64,000 nucleotides of DNA from Spirochaetaceae bacterium (GCA_028820215.1 JAPPKD010000122.1:1-64000); one strand, 5' to 3'. Positions 9,045 through 17,858 are shown, counted from the first letter of the stretch. Translations and numbers: made by a program. Notes: generated from the sequence alone by a model not told the origin.

Positions 9045-9122
9045 GCCTCACCGGGCCGGCGGTGGCAGGCCGGCCGGTTGACCGGCTCCGGGCGCGAACG
9101 TAGGGTCGGCGGCGAGCACACC

Positions 9123-10079
9123 GTGGCAGACGTCCAGGTTCGGCTGTCGAGCACCACCCGCTCCATGCCGGAGCGGATCGTGTTCACCCTGCGGCGCTAC
9201 TGGTTCGTCTACCTGCTGATGCTGCCCGGTCTGGCCTGGATCGCGGTGTTCCAGTACGCGCCGATGTACGGCCTGCTGGTCGCCTTCAAGGACTTCAACA
9301 TCGTCAAGGGCATCATGCGGAGCCCCTGGGTGGGCTTGGAGAATTTTCAGATCCTGTTCCAGACACCGCCGTTCTATGCGGCGCTTCGCAACACGCTGAT
9401 CATCAACCTCTACAACCTGGCCTTCGGCTTCACCTTCACGGTGTTCCTGGCCCTGATGCTCAACGAAGTGCGGGTCTCCTGGTACAAGCGCACGGTGCAG
9501 ACGATGGTCTACTTTCCCCACTTCGTCTCCTGGGTGGTGATGGGCGTGCTGGTGTCGCGCATGCTCTACCCGGAGCCCGACGGCCCGTTCAACGTCCTGG
9601 TCGGCCTGGTCGGGGTGCAGCCGCGCCACTGGCAGACGGACCCGCAGTACTTCCGCGGCATCGTGGTGATGGTCAACACCATCAAGGAGGCAGGCTTCGC
9701 CACCATCATCTACCTGGCGGCGCTGTCCAGCGTGAGTCCCGACCTGGTGGAAAGCGCCCACTGCGACGGCGCGCACCGCGGCCACCTGATGCTGCACATC
9801 TACCTGCCGCGCATCGCGCCGACCATCGCCGTGCTGTTCATCCTGCAGCTTTCCGGCCTCTTCGGCTCCAACTTCGAACTGATCTACAACCTGTACAACC
9901 CTGCCGTGTACGACGTCGGGGACGTGCTCTCCACCTACCTGTACCGGACCGGGCTCCTGAACAGCAAGTTCGAGCAGGCGACCGCGCTCGGGCTGGTCTT
10001 CAACGTGCTCGGGCTGATTCTGCTTCTGAGTGCCAACCGCTTCATCAGGCGCATGAACGTGATGGGCATCTTCGAATGA
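9123..10079 (+). CDS. Sugar ABC transporter permease, LplB type (system A)
   Basis: This is an inner-membrane permease of the LplB/YtcO branch, about 318 residues with about six membrane segments. The first segment is YWFVYLLMLPGLAWIAVF, followed by the typical QYAPMYGLLVAFKDFN loop. The EAA-like coupling loop appears around VESAHCDGAHRGHLMLHIYLPRIAPTI, where the E-A-A-x-x-D-G core is altered to ESAHCDG. I chose the GTG at 9123; TTG 9078 and ATG 9165 are alternatives, none with a strong ribosome-binding site. The next permease starts inside its stop (ATGA, 10076-10079). It is paralogous to the permease at 29938. Its binding protein is probably the one at 14936, which also resembles system B. 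Confidence 0.9.
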   Translation: MADVQVRLSSTTRSMPERIVFTLRRYWFVYLLMLPGLAWIAVFQYAPMYGLLVAFKDFNIVKGIMRSPWVGLENFQILFQTPPFYAALRNTLIINLYNLAFGFTFTVFLALMLNEVRVSWYKRTVQTMVYFPHFVSWVVMGVLVSRMLYPEPDGPFNVLVGLVGVQPRHWQTDPQYFRGIVVMVNTIKEAGFATIIYLAALSSVSPDLVESAHCDGAHRGHLMLHIYLPRIAPTIAVLFILQLSGLFGSNFELIYNLYNPAVYDVGDVLSTYLYRTGLLNSKFEQATALGLVFNVLGLILLLSANRFIRRMNVMGIFE

Positions 10080-10990
10080 CGACCGGGGGCATGCTTCGCG
10101 GCCGCCTGGGCTTCAACATGTTCGACGTGTTCGCGGTCGCATTCGTCGGGCTGTTCGGCGTGGTCGCCGTCTATCCGATGTGGTACGTGCTCGTGGTGTC
10201 GCTCATGCCGTACGCCGAATTCGTCCGGGCCGACTTCATCCTGCTGCCGTCGCTGAACCCGGACCTGACCTTCTACCACGGCATCATCATCGGCGCTCCA
10301 CAGCTCTTCCTTCGCGCCATGTCCACGTCCATCGTCAAGACCACGGTCGGGGCAGGCGGCGGCGTCGTGGTCACCGCCATGCTCGCCTACGCCGTGACCA
10401 AGCGCCACGTCCCCGGCACGCGGCTCATCAACGTCCTGATCGTCCTCACTCTGTTCCTCTCCGGCGGCCTGATTCCGCTGTATCTGCTGGTGGTGAAGCT
10501 GGGTCTGCTCGGCTCGGCCCTGGCGCTGGTCCTGGTCACGGGGTTCATCAACACCAGCTATTTCATCATCATGCGCAATTTCTTCTCCTACACGGTGCCC
10601 AAGGATCTCGAGGATGCCTGCGTGATCGACGGCGCCAACGAGGCGACGACGTTCTTTCGGATCATCCTGCCGATCTCCAAGCCGATGGTCACGGCGATTC
10701 TGCTGTTCCTGGCGGTCTACCATTGGAACGACTGGGTCAGTTGGCTGTACTTCGTGCGTGACGCAACGTTCGCGCCGTTCGCGGTCCTGCTGCGCAGGGT
10801 GCTGGAGCGGCCGACGGTCTTCTTCGACTCGGCGGCCGGGCAGCGCTTCATCGAGGACGAGGGCTGGATTCCGCCGAGGCAGCTCGTGATGGCGACCGTC
10901 GTGCTCGCCATGTTGCCGATCATGATGCTGTACCCGTTCCTGCAGCGGCACTTCGCCAAGGGCATCCTGATCGGCGCCGTCAAGGAGTAG
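10076..10990 (+). CDS. Sugar ABC transporter permease, YtcP/YesQ type (system A)
   Basis: The protein has 304 residues and about six membrane helices and is the second permease of the LplB-YtcP pair. Landmarks are YPMWYVLVVSLMPYAEF near residue 35, LFLSGGLIPLYLL near 130, the coupling loop LEDACVIDGANEATTFFRIILP near 185 and the family C-terminus PFLQRHFAKGILIGAVKE. Its start overlaps the upstream stop by 4 bp. No ATP-binding subunit is encoded nearby, so a shared MsmX/MsmK-type ATPase elsewhere is expected. It is strongly similar to the permease at 30927 (same C-terminal motif), marking a duplicated transporter. Confidence 0.92.
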   Translation: MTTGGMLRGRLGFNMFDVFAVAFVGLFGVVAVYPMWYVLVVSLMPYAEFVRADFILLPSLNPDLTFYHGIIIGAPQLFLRAMSTSIVKTTVGAGGGVVVTAMLAYAVTKRHVPGTRLINVLIVLTLFLSGGLIPLYLLVVKLGLLGSALALVLVTGFINTSYFIIMRNFFSYTVPKDLEDACVIDGANEATTFFRIILPISKPMVTAILLFLAVYHWNDWVSWLYFVRDATFAPFAVLLRRVLERPTVFFDSAAGQRFIEDEGWIPPRQLVMATVVLAMLPIMMLYPFLQRHFAKGILIGAVKE

Positions 10991-11017
10991 CCGAGCCGCC
11001 GGGCGAGCGGTGCGTGC

Positions 11018-12643
11018 TCAGGCCGGCACGATCGTCACGTCCACCTCGTCGACGACGATCGGCTCGGGGTCCGGCAGCGCGCCGACGTCCACCATTCCGG
11101 AGAACAGCAGCGTCAGCGTGAGATCGTTGTCACCGCGCACCACCAGCTCGGGGGTCAGGTCGATGACACAGGTGGTGTGCGGGGGCAGCGGCCTGCCCGC
11201 CTGCGCCGGGCGCCCCTCGCGGTGGTACACGCGGCGGAGTTGGCCGGCCGGAACCTCCGTGCCGTTGAGGCGCACGGCGATCCGGTCGGCCGATCCCAGG
11301 CCGACGGCGCGCAGGAACAGCGTGGCGCTGGCGGTCTTCTCGACCTCCTCGAACAGCCGGAACCGGTAGCTCGCCGACGGGGTGCCCGGCTCGCGCGGCA
11401 GGATCAGTTTCTGGTCCTTCATCGTCCCGCACACGTTGGTGCCGGACGGGCTGATGCCGTGGTACCCGCCCCACATCGAGCGGTAGGTGTAGTGACGGAC
11501 GCCGTCGGCCACGCGCTTGGGGTCGCGCGCCTCGCGCAGCAGGCGGAAGGCCGCGGGCCAGCCGGTCTCGGCCCCGCGCTTGCCGGAACGGAACCCGCCC
11601 CAGTGCTTCTGGAAGTTGTAGACGGACATGCCGTCGGCGCCTTGCCGGCGCAGCGCGTGCGCCAGGGCGCGGTAGTTCTCCGCGGTCGCCGGCGGACCGA
11701 AGCTCTCGCGGGAGCAGCAGTACGGCTGCACGCCGGGGTAGAGCCGGCACGGCGTCCCGGCGGTGAGTGCCCGGAACTCCTCGCAGGCGGCGTTGAAGTC
11801 CGTGAACGACGAGTCCATGGGAGCGACGAAGTCGACCAACCCGCTGCCGATCCACGCGGGCACGTCCAGTCCCACGGCATGACAGTCCTCCAGGGTCTCC
11901 GGCACCAGCACGCCCAGCTCCAGCCGCCGCCCGCGGGCGGCGCCGTGCCCGTCGAGCAGCGCGCGCAGCCGCTCGATCAGGCCGGTCATCAGCGGCTGCC
12001 GCTCGCGGGCCGGGTTCCGGTCGCCGCCGGGGGCGGGGAAGTAGAGGCCGTCGCGCATGGTGAGCAGCACGCCGTCCACGTCGAAGCGCGCGGCCACCTC
12101 GGCGACGACGCCGTACAGGTAATCGCGCACCTCGGGGACCGTGAAGTCCATCCGGTTGCCCGGCAGGAAGGCGCCGCCGGGCGGCACGTCGGTGATCTTC
12201 CACTGCGGGTTGCGGTGCAGGAACATGGCGCCCTGGTCCGGCGCGCCGTGGTTGTCGTTGACCCGGAACCCGGCCAGGCAGCGCATGCGGCGCTCCCGGC
12301 ACCGCTCCAGCATCACCTCAAGCGGCATGATGCCGTCGTCCATCATCGGCAGGAACCGGCGGTGCTGCGGCCGCGCGTCGTACTCGAAGCGCTCGGAGCG
12401 GAAGTACATCGTCCAGCCGGCGTTGTAGACCTCCTGCACGAACACGTCGGCGGCGCTGGTGGCCACGTGGTCGATGAACCTGCGGAGCTCTGCCGGCCTG
12501 GCCGGGTGCGAGGTGATCAGCGGGCGGGCGTCGCCGGGGTCGAAGTCGTAGTTGCACACGTTGGACGGATCGCTGACGTAGACCAGCTCCCAGTCCCGCG
12601 GCGGCCTGGTATCGGGGGGGGTGGCAGAGGGCGTCGTCGTCAT
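11018..12643 (-). CDS. TIM-barrel glycoside-hydrolase-like protein with C-terminal beta domain
   Basis: This is a 541-residue protein without a signal peptide. Residues ~15-380 look like a (beta/alpha)8 barrel of the kind seen in putative family-10-like or GHL hydrolases. It has blocks such as WTMYFRSERFEYDARP, FRVNDNHG, FDVDGVLLTMRDG, DFVAPMDSSFTDF and GADGMSVYNFQKHW, with acidic residues at strand ends. The last ~130 residues are a beta-sandwich-like domain (IAVRLNGTEVPAGQLRRVY) also present at the end of the protein at 23938, so the two share architecture. It lies 13 bp downstream of the sialidase-like gene at 12657 and is co-transcribed with it. No characterised family is recognised with confidence; a hydrolase role is inferred. 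Confidence 0.7.
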   Translation of the reverse strand: MTTTPSATPPDTRPPRDWELVYVSDPSNVCNYDFDPGDARPLITSHPARPAELRRFIDHVATSAADVFVQEVYNAGWTMYFRSERFEYDARPQHRRFLPMMDDGIMPLEVMLERCRERRMRCLAGFRVNDNHGAPDQGAMFLHRNPQWKITDVPPGGAFLPGNRMDFTVPEVRDYLYGVVAEVAARFDVDGVLLTMRDGLYFPAPGGDRNPARERQPLMTGLIERLRALLDGHGAARGRRLELGVLVPETLEDCHAVGLDVPAWIGSGLVDFVAPMDSSFTDFNAACEEFRALTAGTPCRLYPGVQPYCCSRESFGPPATAENYRALAHALRRQGADGMSVYNFQKHWGGFRSGKRGAETGWPAAFRLLREARDPKRVADGVRHYTYRSMWGGYHGISPSGTNVCGTMKDQKLILPREPGTPSASYRFRLFEEVEKTASATLFLRAVGLGSADRIAVRLNGTEVPAGQLRRVYHREGRPAQAGRPLPPHTTCVIDLTPELVVRGDNDLTLTLLFSGMVDVGALPDPEPIVVDEVDVTIVPA

Positions 12644-12656
12644 TCCGGGGACCGTG

Positions 12657-14825
12657 CTACTCGGGCGACCACGTGGTGGCGTGGACGCCCTCGTCGCGGG
12701 CGCCGGCCCACAGGGTCAGCACGCGGCCGTCGCGCAGCAGCACCGAGCTGGTGCGCGCGTCCATGGGGTGGTAGGCAAGGATGTAGGGCTCCGGATCCCA
12801 CGTCCGTCCGCCGTCGGGGCTGACCAGCGCGCGGGGACCGCCGACGGCGTCCTTGTGGTCGTAGGTCAGCACGACGCGGCCGTCCGGCAGGCCCACGGCG
12901 TCCGCGGACACCATGTGCAGGCGGGTGACCAGGAACGGGGTGGTCCAGTCGTAGCCCCCGTTGCCGGAGAACATGATCGCCTCGTTCTTGTAGCGGCCCG
13001 GTCCGACCCGGTTGAGCGAGGGCACCGGCCACCTCTCGTGGCCACCTCCCTGCCCGGCGGGCGCGTCGAACAGGTCCGGGTGCAGGTATTCGCGCTGGAA
13101 TCGGGTCGCGCAGAGCAGCTCGCCCGACGGCAGCTCCAGGAGGTTCGACTCGCAGCAGCCGGGCGGCAGCACCGTCCAGTCGCCCCAGGTCCTGCCGTCG
13201 TCCTGCGAGCGCAGCAGGACGTCCCCCTCGTATCCGGCCTGGCGGGCCGCGTCGTTCCAGGCGTTGCCGCAGAAGCAGATCACGGTGCCGGAGGCGAGCT
13301 GGACGATGCGGCTGCCGTCGCCCTGCCCGCAGTAGCGGGTAGGCCGGGGCGCCAGCTCGGAGTCCGTCCAGGTCCGTCCGCCGTCGTCGCTGCGCGCCAC
13401 GCGGGGCTCGCGCGTCGGGAACGTGCCGCGCGCCGGGTCGGCGTCATCGATCAGCGCGGCGTAGCTCGCCAGGAAGGTGCCGGATCCCGTCACCCCGAAC
13501 CCGAACACCGCCGGATCGCGTCCCGACAGCGGGATCTCGGCCAGGAAGCTCCACGTACGGCCTTCGTCGGTGGAGCGATGGATGCGGCAGTCGCGGCTGG
13601 AGTAGACCAGGCTGCCATCGGGATGGCGGCAGATCACCGCGCCCTTGCCGCCGGCCCCGGCGAAGTAGCGGTGCTCGGCCGCCAGGCGCCGGTAGGCCAC
13701 CATCTCGAAGTTCTCGACGTAGTCGCCGCCCTCGTAGCGGTCGTCGGGGCGCATGCGCACCATGCCGTTGTCCAGGTAGCCTGATCGGTCGACCCGGTCC
13801 GCCCACAGATTCGGGTAGACCAGCGGCGGCTTGGCCAGCCCCTCCGGCGTCCAGCGCACCACGCCGATCGCCGGCCGGCGGCCCCACTCGTCCATGCCGG
13901 GGCCGTAGATGGTGGGCGCATACGAGCCCAGCGCCGCGCCGCGGTGGAAGGCGGACACGATCGCGCCGTCCGCGGTCACCGCGGTGGCGGCGCTCACGCC
14001 GGCGCCGGCCAGCACCGGTCGCGCCTTCTCGCGGATGGCGTACCGGCTGAGCGCGAGCACGTACACGTCGTCCCACTGCGTGCCGGCCTCATCGTCGGTG
14101 GCTGAACCGACGACCGCACGCGCGCCGTAGGGGAAGTGCGGCATGCCGTAGCTCAGCACCAGGCGGCCGTCGGGAAGCTCGGCCAGCGGTCCGGACAGCG
14201 GCGCGAATCCTTCCGGCACGTTCCAGGTGGCGCCGCCGTCCTCGGACTCCCCCAGAGCGATCTCGCCCGCGGCGCCGCCGACGGGGGCGACCAGCCGGCC
14301 GGAGCCGAGTTGCAGCGGGTGCAGCGTCCCCCCGTCGGTCGGAAGCTGGGCCGCGGGCTCCCACGCCGCGCCGCCGTCGGTCGAGCGCAGGACGCGTCCC
14401 GGCAGGCACAGCAGCAGCGCGCGGCCGGCCAGTGCGGTCAGGCACACACGCGCGGTTTGGGACAGTTCCACGTCCAGGGCGGCGGTCACCCGCCACGGTC
14501 CCGCTGCCTCGCCGGCGCCCAGGATCGTCAAGGCGCCGCTCCGATGGATGGCGGCGAAGAGCGCCCCGTCCCGTCCGGCGGTCAGTGCAAGCACCGCGCC
14601 CCCCGGCGCCGCGGGCGTTGCCAGGTCGGCAAGCTGTGACCAGGTCACACCGCCGTCGTCGCTGTGCGCCAGTGACCCGCCGCGGCCTGCGAGCACGAGC
14701 ACATCTCCCTGCCGGCAGAGCAGCGGATCGGCGTCGCCGAACAGCACTTCCTGGCGCTCGACGCGCAGTCGCCGGTAGCGGAGTACGTGGTGGTCGGTGT
14801 GATCGGACTCGAAGCGTTCCTTCAT
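12657..14825 (-). CDS. Double sialidase-like (BNR/Asp-box) beta-propeller protein
   Basis: This is a 722-residue protein with at least seven Asp-box repeats (S-x-D-x-G-x-x-W): SDDGGVTW at 55-62, then STDGGAAW, SEDGGATW, STDEGRTW, SDDGGRTW, SQDDGRTW and SPDGGRTW. The number and spread suggest two six-bladed propellers in tandem, roughly 1-340 and 341-722. True sialidases also need an arginine triad, a Tyr/Glu nucleophile pair and an FRIP-like motif; I cannot place these with confidence, so activity may be on another glycan or lost. No signal peptide. It starts with ATG at 14825, with TATAGT nine bases upstream and no Shine-Dalgarno. It is the first gene of the two-gene inverted unit that splits ABC system A. 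Confidence 0.82.
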   Translation of the reverse strand: MKERFESDHTDHHVLRYRRLRVERQEVLFGDADPLLCRQGDVLVLAGRGGSLAHSDDGGVTWSQLADLATPAAPGGAVLALTAGRDGALFAAIHRSGALTILGAGEAAGPWRVTAALDVELSQTARVCLTALAGRALLLCLPGRVLRSTDGGAAWEPAAQLPTDGGTLHPLQLGSGRLVAPVGGAAGEIALGESEDGGATWNVPEGFAPLSGPLAELPDGRLVLSYGMPHFPYGARAVVGSATDDEAGTQWDDVYVLALSRYAIREKARPVLAGAGVSAATAVTADGAIVSAFHRGAALGSYAPTIYGPGMDEWGRRPAIGVVRWTPEGLAKPPLVYPNLWADRVDRSGYLDNGMVRMRPDDRYEGGDYVENFEMVAYRRLAAEHRYFAGAGGKGAVICRHPDGSLVYSSRDCRIHRSTDEGRTWSFLAEIPLSGRDPAVFGFGVTGSGTFLASYAALIDDADPARGTFPTREPRVARSDDGGRTWTDSELAPRPTRYCGQGDGSRIVQLASGTVICFCGNAWNDAARQAGYEGDVLLRSQDDGRTWGDWTVLPPGCCESNLLELPSGELLCATRFQREYLHPDLFDAPAGQGGGHERWPVPSLNRVGPGRYKNEAIMFSGNGGYDWTTPFLVTRLHMVSADAVGLPDGRVVLTYDHKDAVGGPRALVSPDGGRTWDPEPYILAYHPMDARTSSVLLRDGRVLTLWAGARDEGVHATTWSPE

Positions 14826-14834
14826 TTGGCGGTC

Positions 14835-14840
14835 ACTATA
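14835..14840 (-). promoter_or_regulatory. Candidate -10 hexamer (leaderless) for the double-propeller gene
   Basis: TATAGT on the minus strand ends nine bases before the ATG at 14825. This is one of the best matches to TATAAT in the window. The 110-bp region to 14935 must also hold the promoter of the divergent binding-protein gene. Confidence 0.4.
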
Positions 14841-14935
14841 GGGGATGATCGCCGGCCACGAACGGGAACCGGTCCGCGGAAGGCTGCTGGACGGCCTACC
14901 GTGGAACGCGTACCGTTCCTTTTCGGAGGTAACGC

Positions 14936-16753
14936 ATGGCTAATGCACGCAAGCTGCTGTCTCTCCTGTTGATGGCAGCGTTCGCACTTGCAGGCGCCCA
15001 CGTCTTCGCCGCCGCTCAGGACGAGGCGACCGCGGGCGAGATGGAACGGGTATCCATCGGAATGATGTACCGGGGCTGGGACTCGTCCGGCTGGGACGCG
15101 GATCTGATCGCGCAGGATCGGGTCTGGGGCTACATAGAGGACAAGTTCAACATCGACTTCAGGATCGAGTACGGCGGCAGCGGAGACATCATCGTCGCAT
15201 CGATGGCCGCCGGCACCGCGCCGGACATCGTGATGATGTGGCCCGGCCACCCGTGGCTGGGGATCCCGACCTGGCAGAGCTGGATCAACGACGGGCTGCT
15301 CACGAACCTGAACGACCTGGTCTCCGCCGATCCGGAGCGCTATCCGGTCATCAACACGATCTTCCAGGATCCGGTGTACCGGCTGTACAACATCGTGCAG
15401 AACGGAGGAGTCGACAACTACCACGCGCTCATGACCGGCAACCGCTTCAAGCCGATCACTGACAGCGCGATCATTTACAACGGCTTCATGCTCGACGATC
15501 TCGGCCTGGAGGTCCCGGCGACCTACGACGAGCAGATCGCGGCCATGCGGATGGCGCGTGACAAGCTGGGCGCTACCGGCTTCGGCTGGCCGACCTACAA
15601 GGGCACCCATTGGAAGGGCCTCAACTACCTGTACTTCCAGACGCAAGGCCAGGAGCTGGACGGCTACCACCAGGACGCGGACGGCAACTGGTATGACGCG
15701 GCGGTCGATCCGGGCAACAAGGCGATCTGGGCGACGGTGGCGGAGCATGCCGGCGAGCAGCTCCTCTATCCGGGGTGGCTGACCGGCGAGCTGTTCGAAT
15801 ACATCGATCAGCTCGTTGCCGGCAAGCACCTGTCCGGCCTGTACAAGGGCCCGCGGCCCGACGGCTACATGGCGCACTTCGAGAAGTTCGTGACCGCCAA
15901 CCCGGGGGCCACCCTGGCGGACTTCCCGCAGGGGCTGCACCCGATCAGCGGTCCCGGCGGCCGCGCGCACGACGACGCGGTGCCGCTGAACATCTACCGG
16001 GCTACCGCCATTCCGGCCTTCTCCGAGAACCCCGACCGGGCGCTGGACCTGCTCGAGTGGTGGGTCAGCGAGGAAGGGCAGGTCGCGCGCTGGTTCGGGA
16101 TCAGGGGCATCCACTTCACCCAGGATGACTTCAGCGACTTCAACGCGGAGGAGTTCCTCAAGGACCAATCGTGGAACCCCGATGTTGCGGGGAAGACGCT
16201 CGCCGAGGTCCTGGTGGAACGCCCCGGGGACCTGATGTTCCTGCCGGGCGCCGCCACCTCCAACTACGACAACGGCATCGTGCCGTTCGCGGAGACCGGT
16301 AGTTGGTTCGAGGCCTACAAGCACCTCAGGGACGTCCGCACCGAGCGCACGAACGCGGCGCTGGCGGTCCCCGACGGTGTCGAGTGCTCGGCGCCGTTCA
16401 CGGCCGTCTGGCAAGGCGGCGGCTGCGCGGCGTGCACGGGACCCGAGCCGCCGAAGTGGTGCCAGTTCCAGGCCGGCAACGAGCTCTGGCACAGGTTCCT
16501 GGCCGAGGGCTGGGAAGGCTGGCCGCAGTACGTGGACCTGGTAGCCCTCAGCGAGGAGGAACAGCAGGTCCAGGCCGCGCTGACCGACATCAAGAACAAG
16601 TGGTGGGTCGCGTTCGTGCTGGGCAACAAGGACGTGGAAGCCGACTGGGACACGTTCGTCGCCGAGTACAACGAGGCGGGCGGTCAGATGCTGTTCGACG
16701 CCTGGAGCGTCAAGCTCGCCGAGGCCAAGGCAACCTGGGACAGCGTCCAGTAG
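14936..16753 (+). CDS. Sugar ABC transporter periplasmic binding protein (probably system A)
   Basis: The protein has 605 residues. A signal peptide (about 1-26, LLSLLLMAAFALAGAHVFA) lacks a lipobox Cys, so it is a soluble periplasmic protein. It belongs to the large LplA/YtcQ-like extracellular solute-binding family. It is clearly paralogous to the protein at 31901, sharing NDLV-like and DPVYRLYN segments, YGWPTY/FGWPTYKGT, and a C-terminus with GNKDVEADWDTFV. The start ATG has GGAGGT (14925-14930) at 5-nt spacing. A Cys-rich insertion near residues 482-511 (four Cys) is absent from the paralogue. The two permeases that match system B's permeases lie at 9123-10990, so this is presumably their partner, although two minus-strand genes intervene. 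Confidence 0.9.
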   Translation: MANARKLLSLLLMAAFALAGAHVFAAAQDEATAGEMERVSIGMMYRGWDSSGWDADLIAQDRVWGYIEDKFNIDFRIEYGGSGDIIVASMAAGTAPDIVMMWPGHPWLGIPTWQSWINDGLLTNLNDLVSADPERYPVINTIFQDPVYRLYNIVQNGGVDNYHALMTGNRFKPITDSAIIYNGFMLDDLGLEVPATYDEQIAAMRMARDKLGATGFGWPTYKGTHWKGLNYLYFQTQGQELDGYHQDADGNWYDAAVDPGNKAIWATVAEHAGEQLLYPGWLTGELFEYIDQLVAGKHLSGLYKGPRPDGYMAHFEKFVTANPGATLADFPQGLHPISGPGGRAHDDAVPLNIYRATAIPAFSENPDRALDLLEWWVSEEGQVARWFGIRGIHFTQDDFSDFNAEEFLKDQSWNPDVAGKTLAEVLVERPGDLMFLPGAATSNYDNGIVPFAETGSWFEAYKHLRDVRTERTNAALAVPDGVECSAPFTAVWQGGGCAACTGPEPPKWCQFQAGNELWHRFLAEGWEGWPQYVDLVALSEEEQQVQAALTDIKNKWWVAFVLGNKDVEADWDTFVAEYNEAGGQMLFDAWSVKLAEAKATWDSVQ

Positions 16754-16771
16754 TCGCATCGGGACCATCGG

Positions 16772-16797
16772 GTGAGCGCTCGCTCGCGGGCGCTCAC
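16772..16797. terminator. Hairpin between convergent genes (first of two)
   Basis: GTGAGCGC (16772-16779) pairs perfectly with GCGCTCAC (16790-16797), loop 10 nt, followed by TTT on the plus strand. It lies just after the binding-protein stop at 16753 and probably ends that transcript. Confidence 0.6.
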
Positions 16798-16805
16798 TTT
16801 CGATC

Positions 16806-16836
16806 GAGCGGCGCATCCGTCAGGGGTGCGCCGCTC
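16806..16836. terminator. Hairpin between convergent genes (second of two)
   Basis: GAGCGGCGCA (16806-16815) pairs perfectly with TGCGCCGCTC (16827-16836), an 11-nt loop between them. It sits immediately before the stop of the minus-strand gene ending at 16855. It could terminate either strand; no long T run follows on either side. Confidence 0.5.
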
Positions 16837-16854
16837 TCGGTTAAGTGCTTCCGT

Positions 16855-17805
16855 TCAGAACCGCCGCTCGGGCCGTTCGCGGTAGAAGCGTTCCAGCGCC
16901 TTGCCGGCCGGAGACAGCTCGCCCTCCAGGCGCAGCCCGCCGTGCGACAGGTTGATGCTGGCCGCAACCTCCGAGGTTCCCGCAACCTCCGAGGTTCCCG
17001 CAACCTCGCCGTCCGTCTCACCCGCGACCGTGTCGACGGCGTCCACCCAATGCGGGGTCAGGAGCTGGTTCCACAGGAGCGTTCCCGGCGGCATGGCGTA
17101 ACTCAGCACGTCCGAGGAGGTCAGGCCCTCCGGCCTGACCATGCCCGTGCGCCACTCCGGGTCGGCGGCACGCTCCAGCGGCGCCCACCGGTAGGGGTCG
17201 ACCAGGCCGTTGAACACCTTGGTGCCGTGGATCTGCCAGGCGACCACGTGCGAGACGTCCATGTGGTAGCGGCCGGGTACGTGCGCGCCCGAGATGAAGA
17301 CGATCGGATAGCACCGGTACCAGGTGAAGCCGGCGCGTCCCAGGAACGACTGCCACGGCTCCATCACGTCCTTCCACAGCCCGGCGAACAGGTCGCCGCG
17401 GCTGGTGAAGTTGGTGAGCTTGAAGTGGGACAGCCCGAACGGCATCTCCATGACCCGCTCCAGCGGCAGGGCGCGGAACTCGTCGATGAAGCCGTCCTCG
17501 CGGTAGTAGGGGCTGTCCGGCCGCTCCGGTGACAGGTCGCGGAGGCGTACCTCTTCGTCCCGCCGCAGCCGGTCGACGATGTCGGCCACGGGCGGCGGCT
17601 CGTAGCTGAACGGCACGCAGTCGCCGGCCAGCAGCACGTTGCGGGGCCCGCCCCAGTGGCGATGCAACTCGGCGGCGGTGCGGACGGTCACTCTTCGAGT
17701 GAGGTTCGCTTCGCTCACTCTTCGAGTGAGGTTCGCTTCGCTCACTCTTCGAGTGAGGTTCGCTTCGCTCACTCCCTCAGGCGGAACTTGACACGGGCCG
17801 CTCAT
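16855..17805 (-). CDS. Cupin/JmjC-like Fe(II)/2-oxoglutarate oxygenase with in-frame repeats
   Basis: This 316-residue protein has a cupin-8/JmjC-like core. Its metal triad candidates are H181-M-D183 (in YHMDVSHVVAWQIHG) and H252 (LLWNQLLTPHWVDA). Such enzymes hydroxylate proteins or small molecules. Two repeat tracts are unusual. Residues 12-38 are three exact copies of VSEANLTRR from a 27-bp DNA repeat, and residues 267-281 are EVAG-TSEVAG-TSEVA from an 18-bp repeat. The ATG at 17805 is supported by TAGAGT nine bases upstream, but a start at one of the repeat GTG codons is possible, which would make the first tract non-coding. It is convergent with the system A binding protein and divergent from oppB. 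Confidence 0.75.
   Translation of the reverse strand: MSGPCQVPPEGVSEANLTRRVSEANLTRRVSEANLTRRVTVRTAAELHRHWGGPRNVLLAGDCVPFSYEPPPVADIVDRLRRDEEVRLRDLSPERPDSPYYREDGFIDEFRALPLERVMEMPFGLSHFKLTNFTSRGDLFAGLWKDVMEPWQSFLGRAGFTWYRCYPIVFISGAHVPGRYHMDVSHVVAWQIHGTKVFNGLVDPYRWAPLERAADPEWRTGMVRPEGLTSSDVLSYAMPPGTLLWNQLLTPHWVDAVDTVAGETDGEVAGTSEVAGTSEVAASINLSHGGLRLEGELSPAGKALERFYRERPERRF
16964..17007. repeat. 18-bp tandem repeat, 2.4 copies, in-frame
   Basis: The unit GCAACCTCCGAGGTTCCC is present twice (16964-16981, 16982-16999) plus a partial third copy. Each unit contains the palindrome AACCTC-C-GAGGTT. It encodes the six-residue repeat TSEVAG in the oxygenase at 16855-17805. Confidence 0.9.
17688..17774. 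repeat. 27-bp tandem repeat, three exact copies plus partial
   Basis: The unit begins TCACTCTTCGAGTGAGG and ends TTCGCTTCGC; copies lie at 17688-17714, 17715-17741 and 17742-17768, followed by a partial TCACTC. Each contains the small inverted repeat CACTC-TTC-GAGTG. In the minus-strand gene it is in-frame and encodes VSEANLTRR three times near the N-terminus. Confidence 0.95.
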
Positions 17806-17814
17806 GGGCCGTTC

Positions 17815-17820
17815 ACTCTA
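17815..17820 (-). promoter_or_regulatory. Candidate -10 hexamer for the cupin/JmjC-like gene
   Basis: TAGAGT on the minus strand ends nine bases before the ATG at 17805. The fit to the recurring leaderless pattern favours that start over the internal GTG codons. Confidence 0.3.
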
Positions 17821-17858
17821 CCACGGTCGGTCCGCACCGCCGCCCGCCTCGCCCGCAC

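Noticed and set aside
17688..17774. CRISPR-like array
   Set aside because: The copies are directly adjacent without spacers and code in-frame within a gene, so it is a minisatellite.
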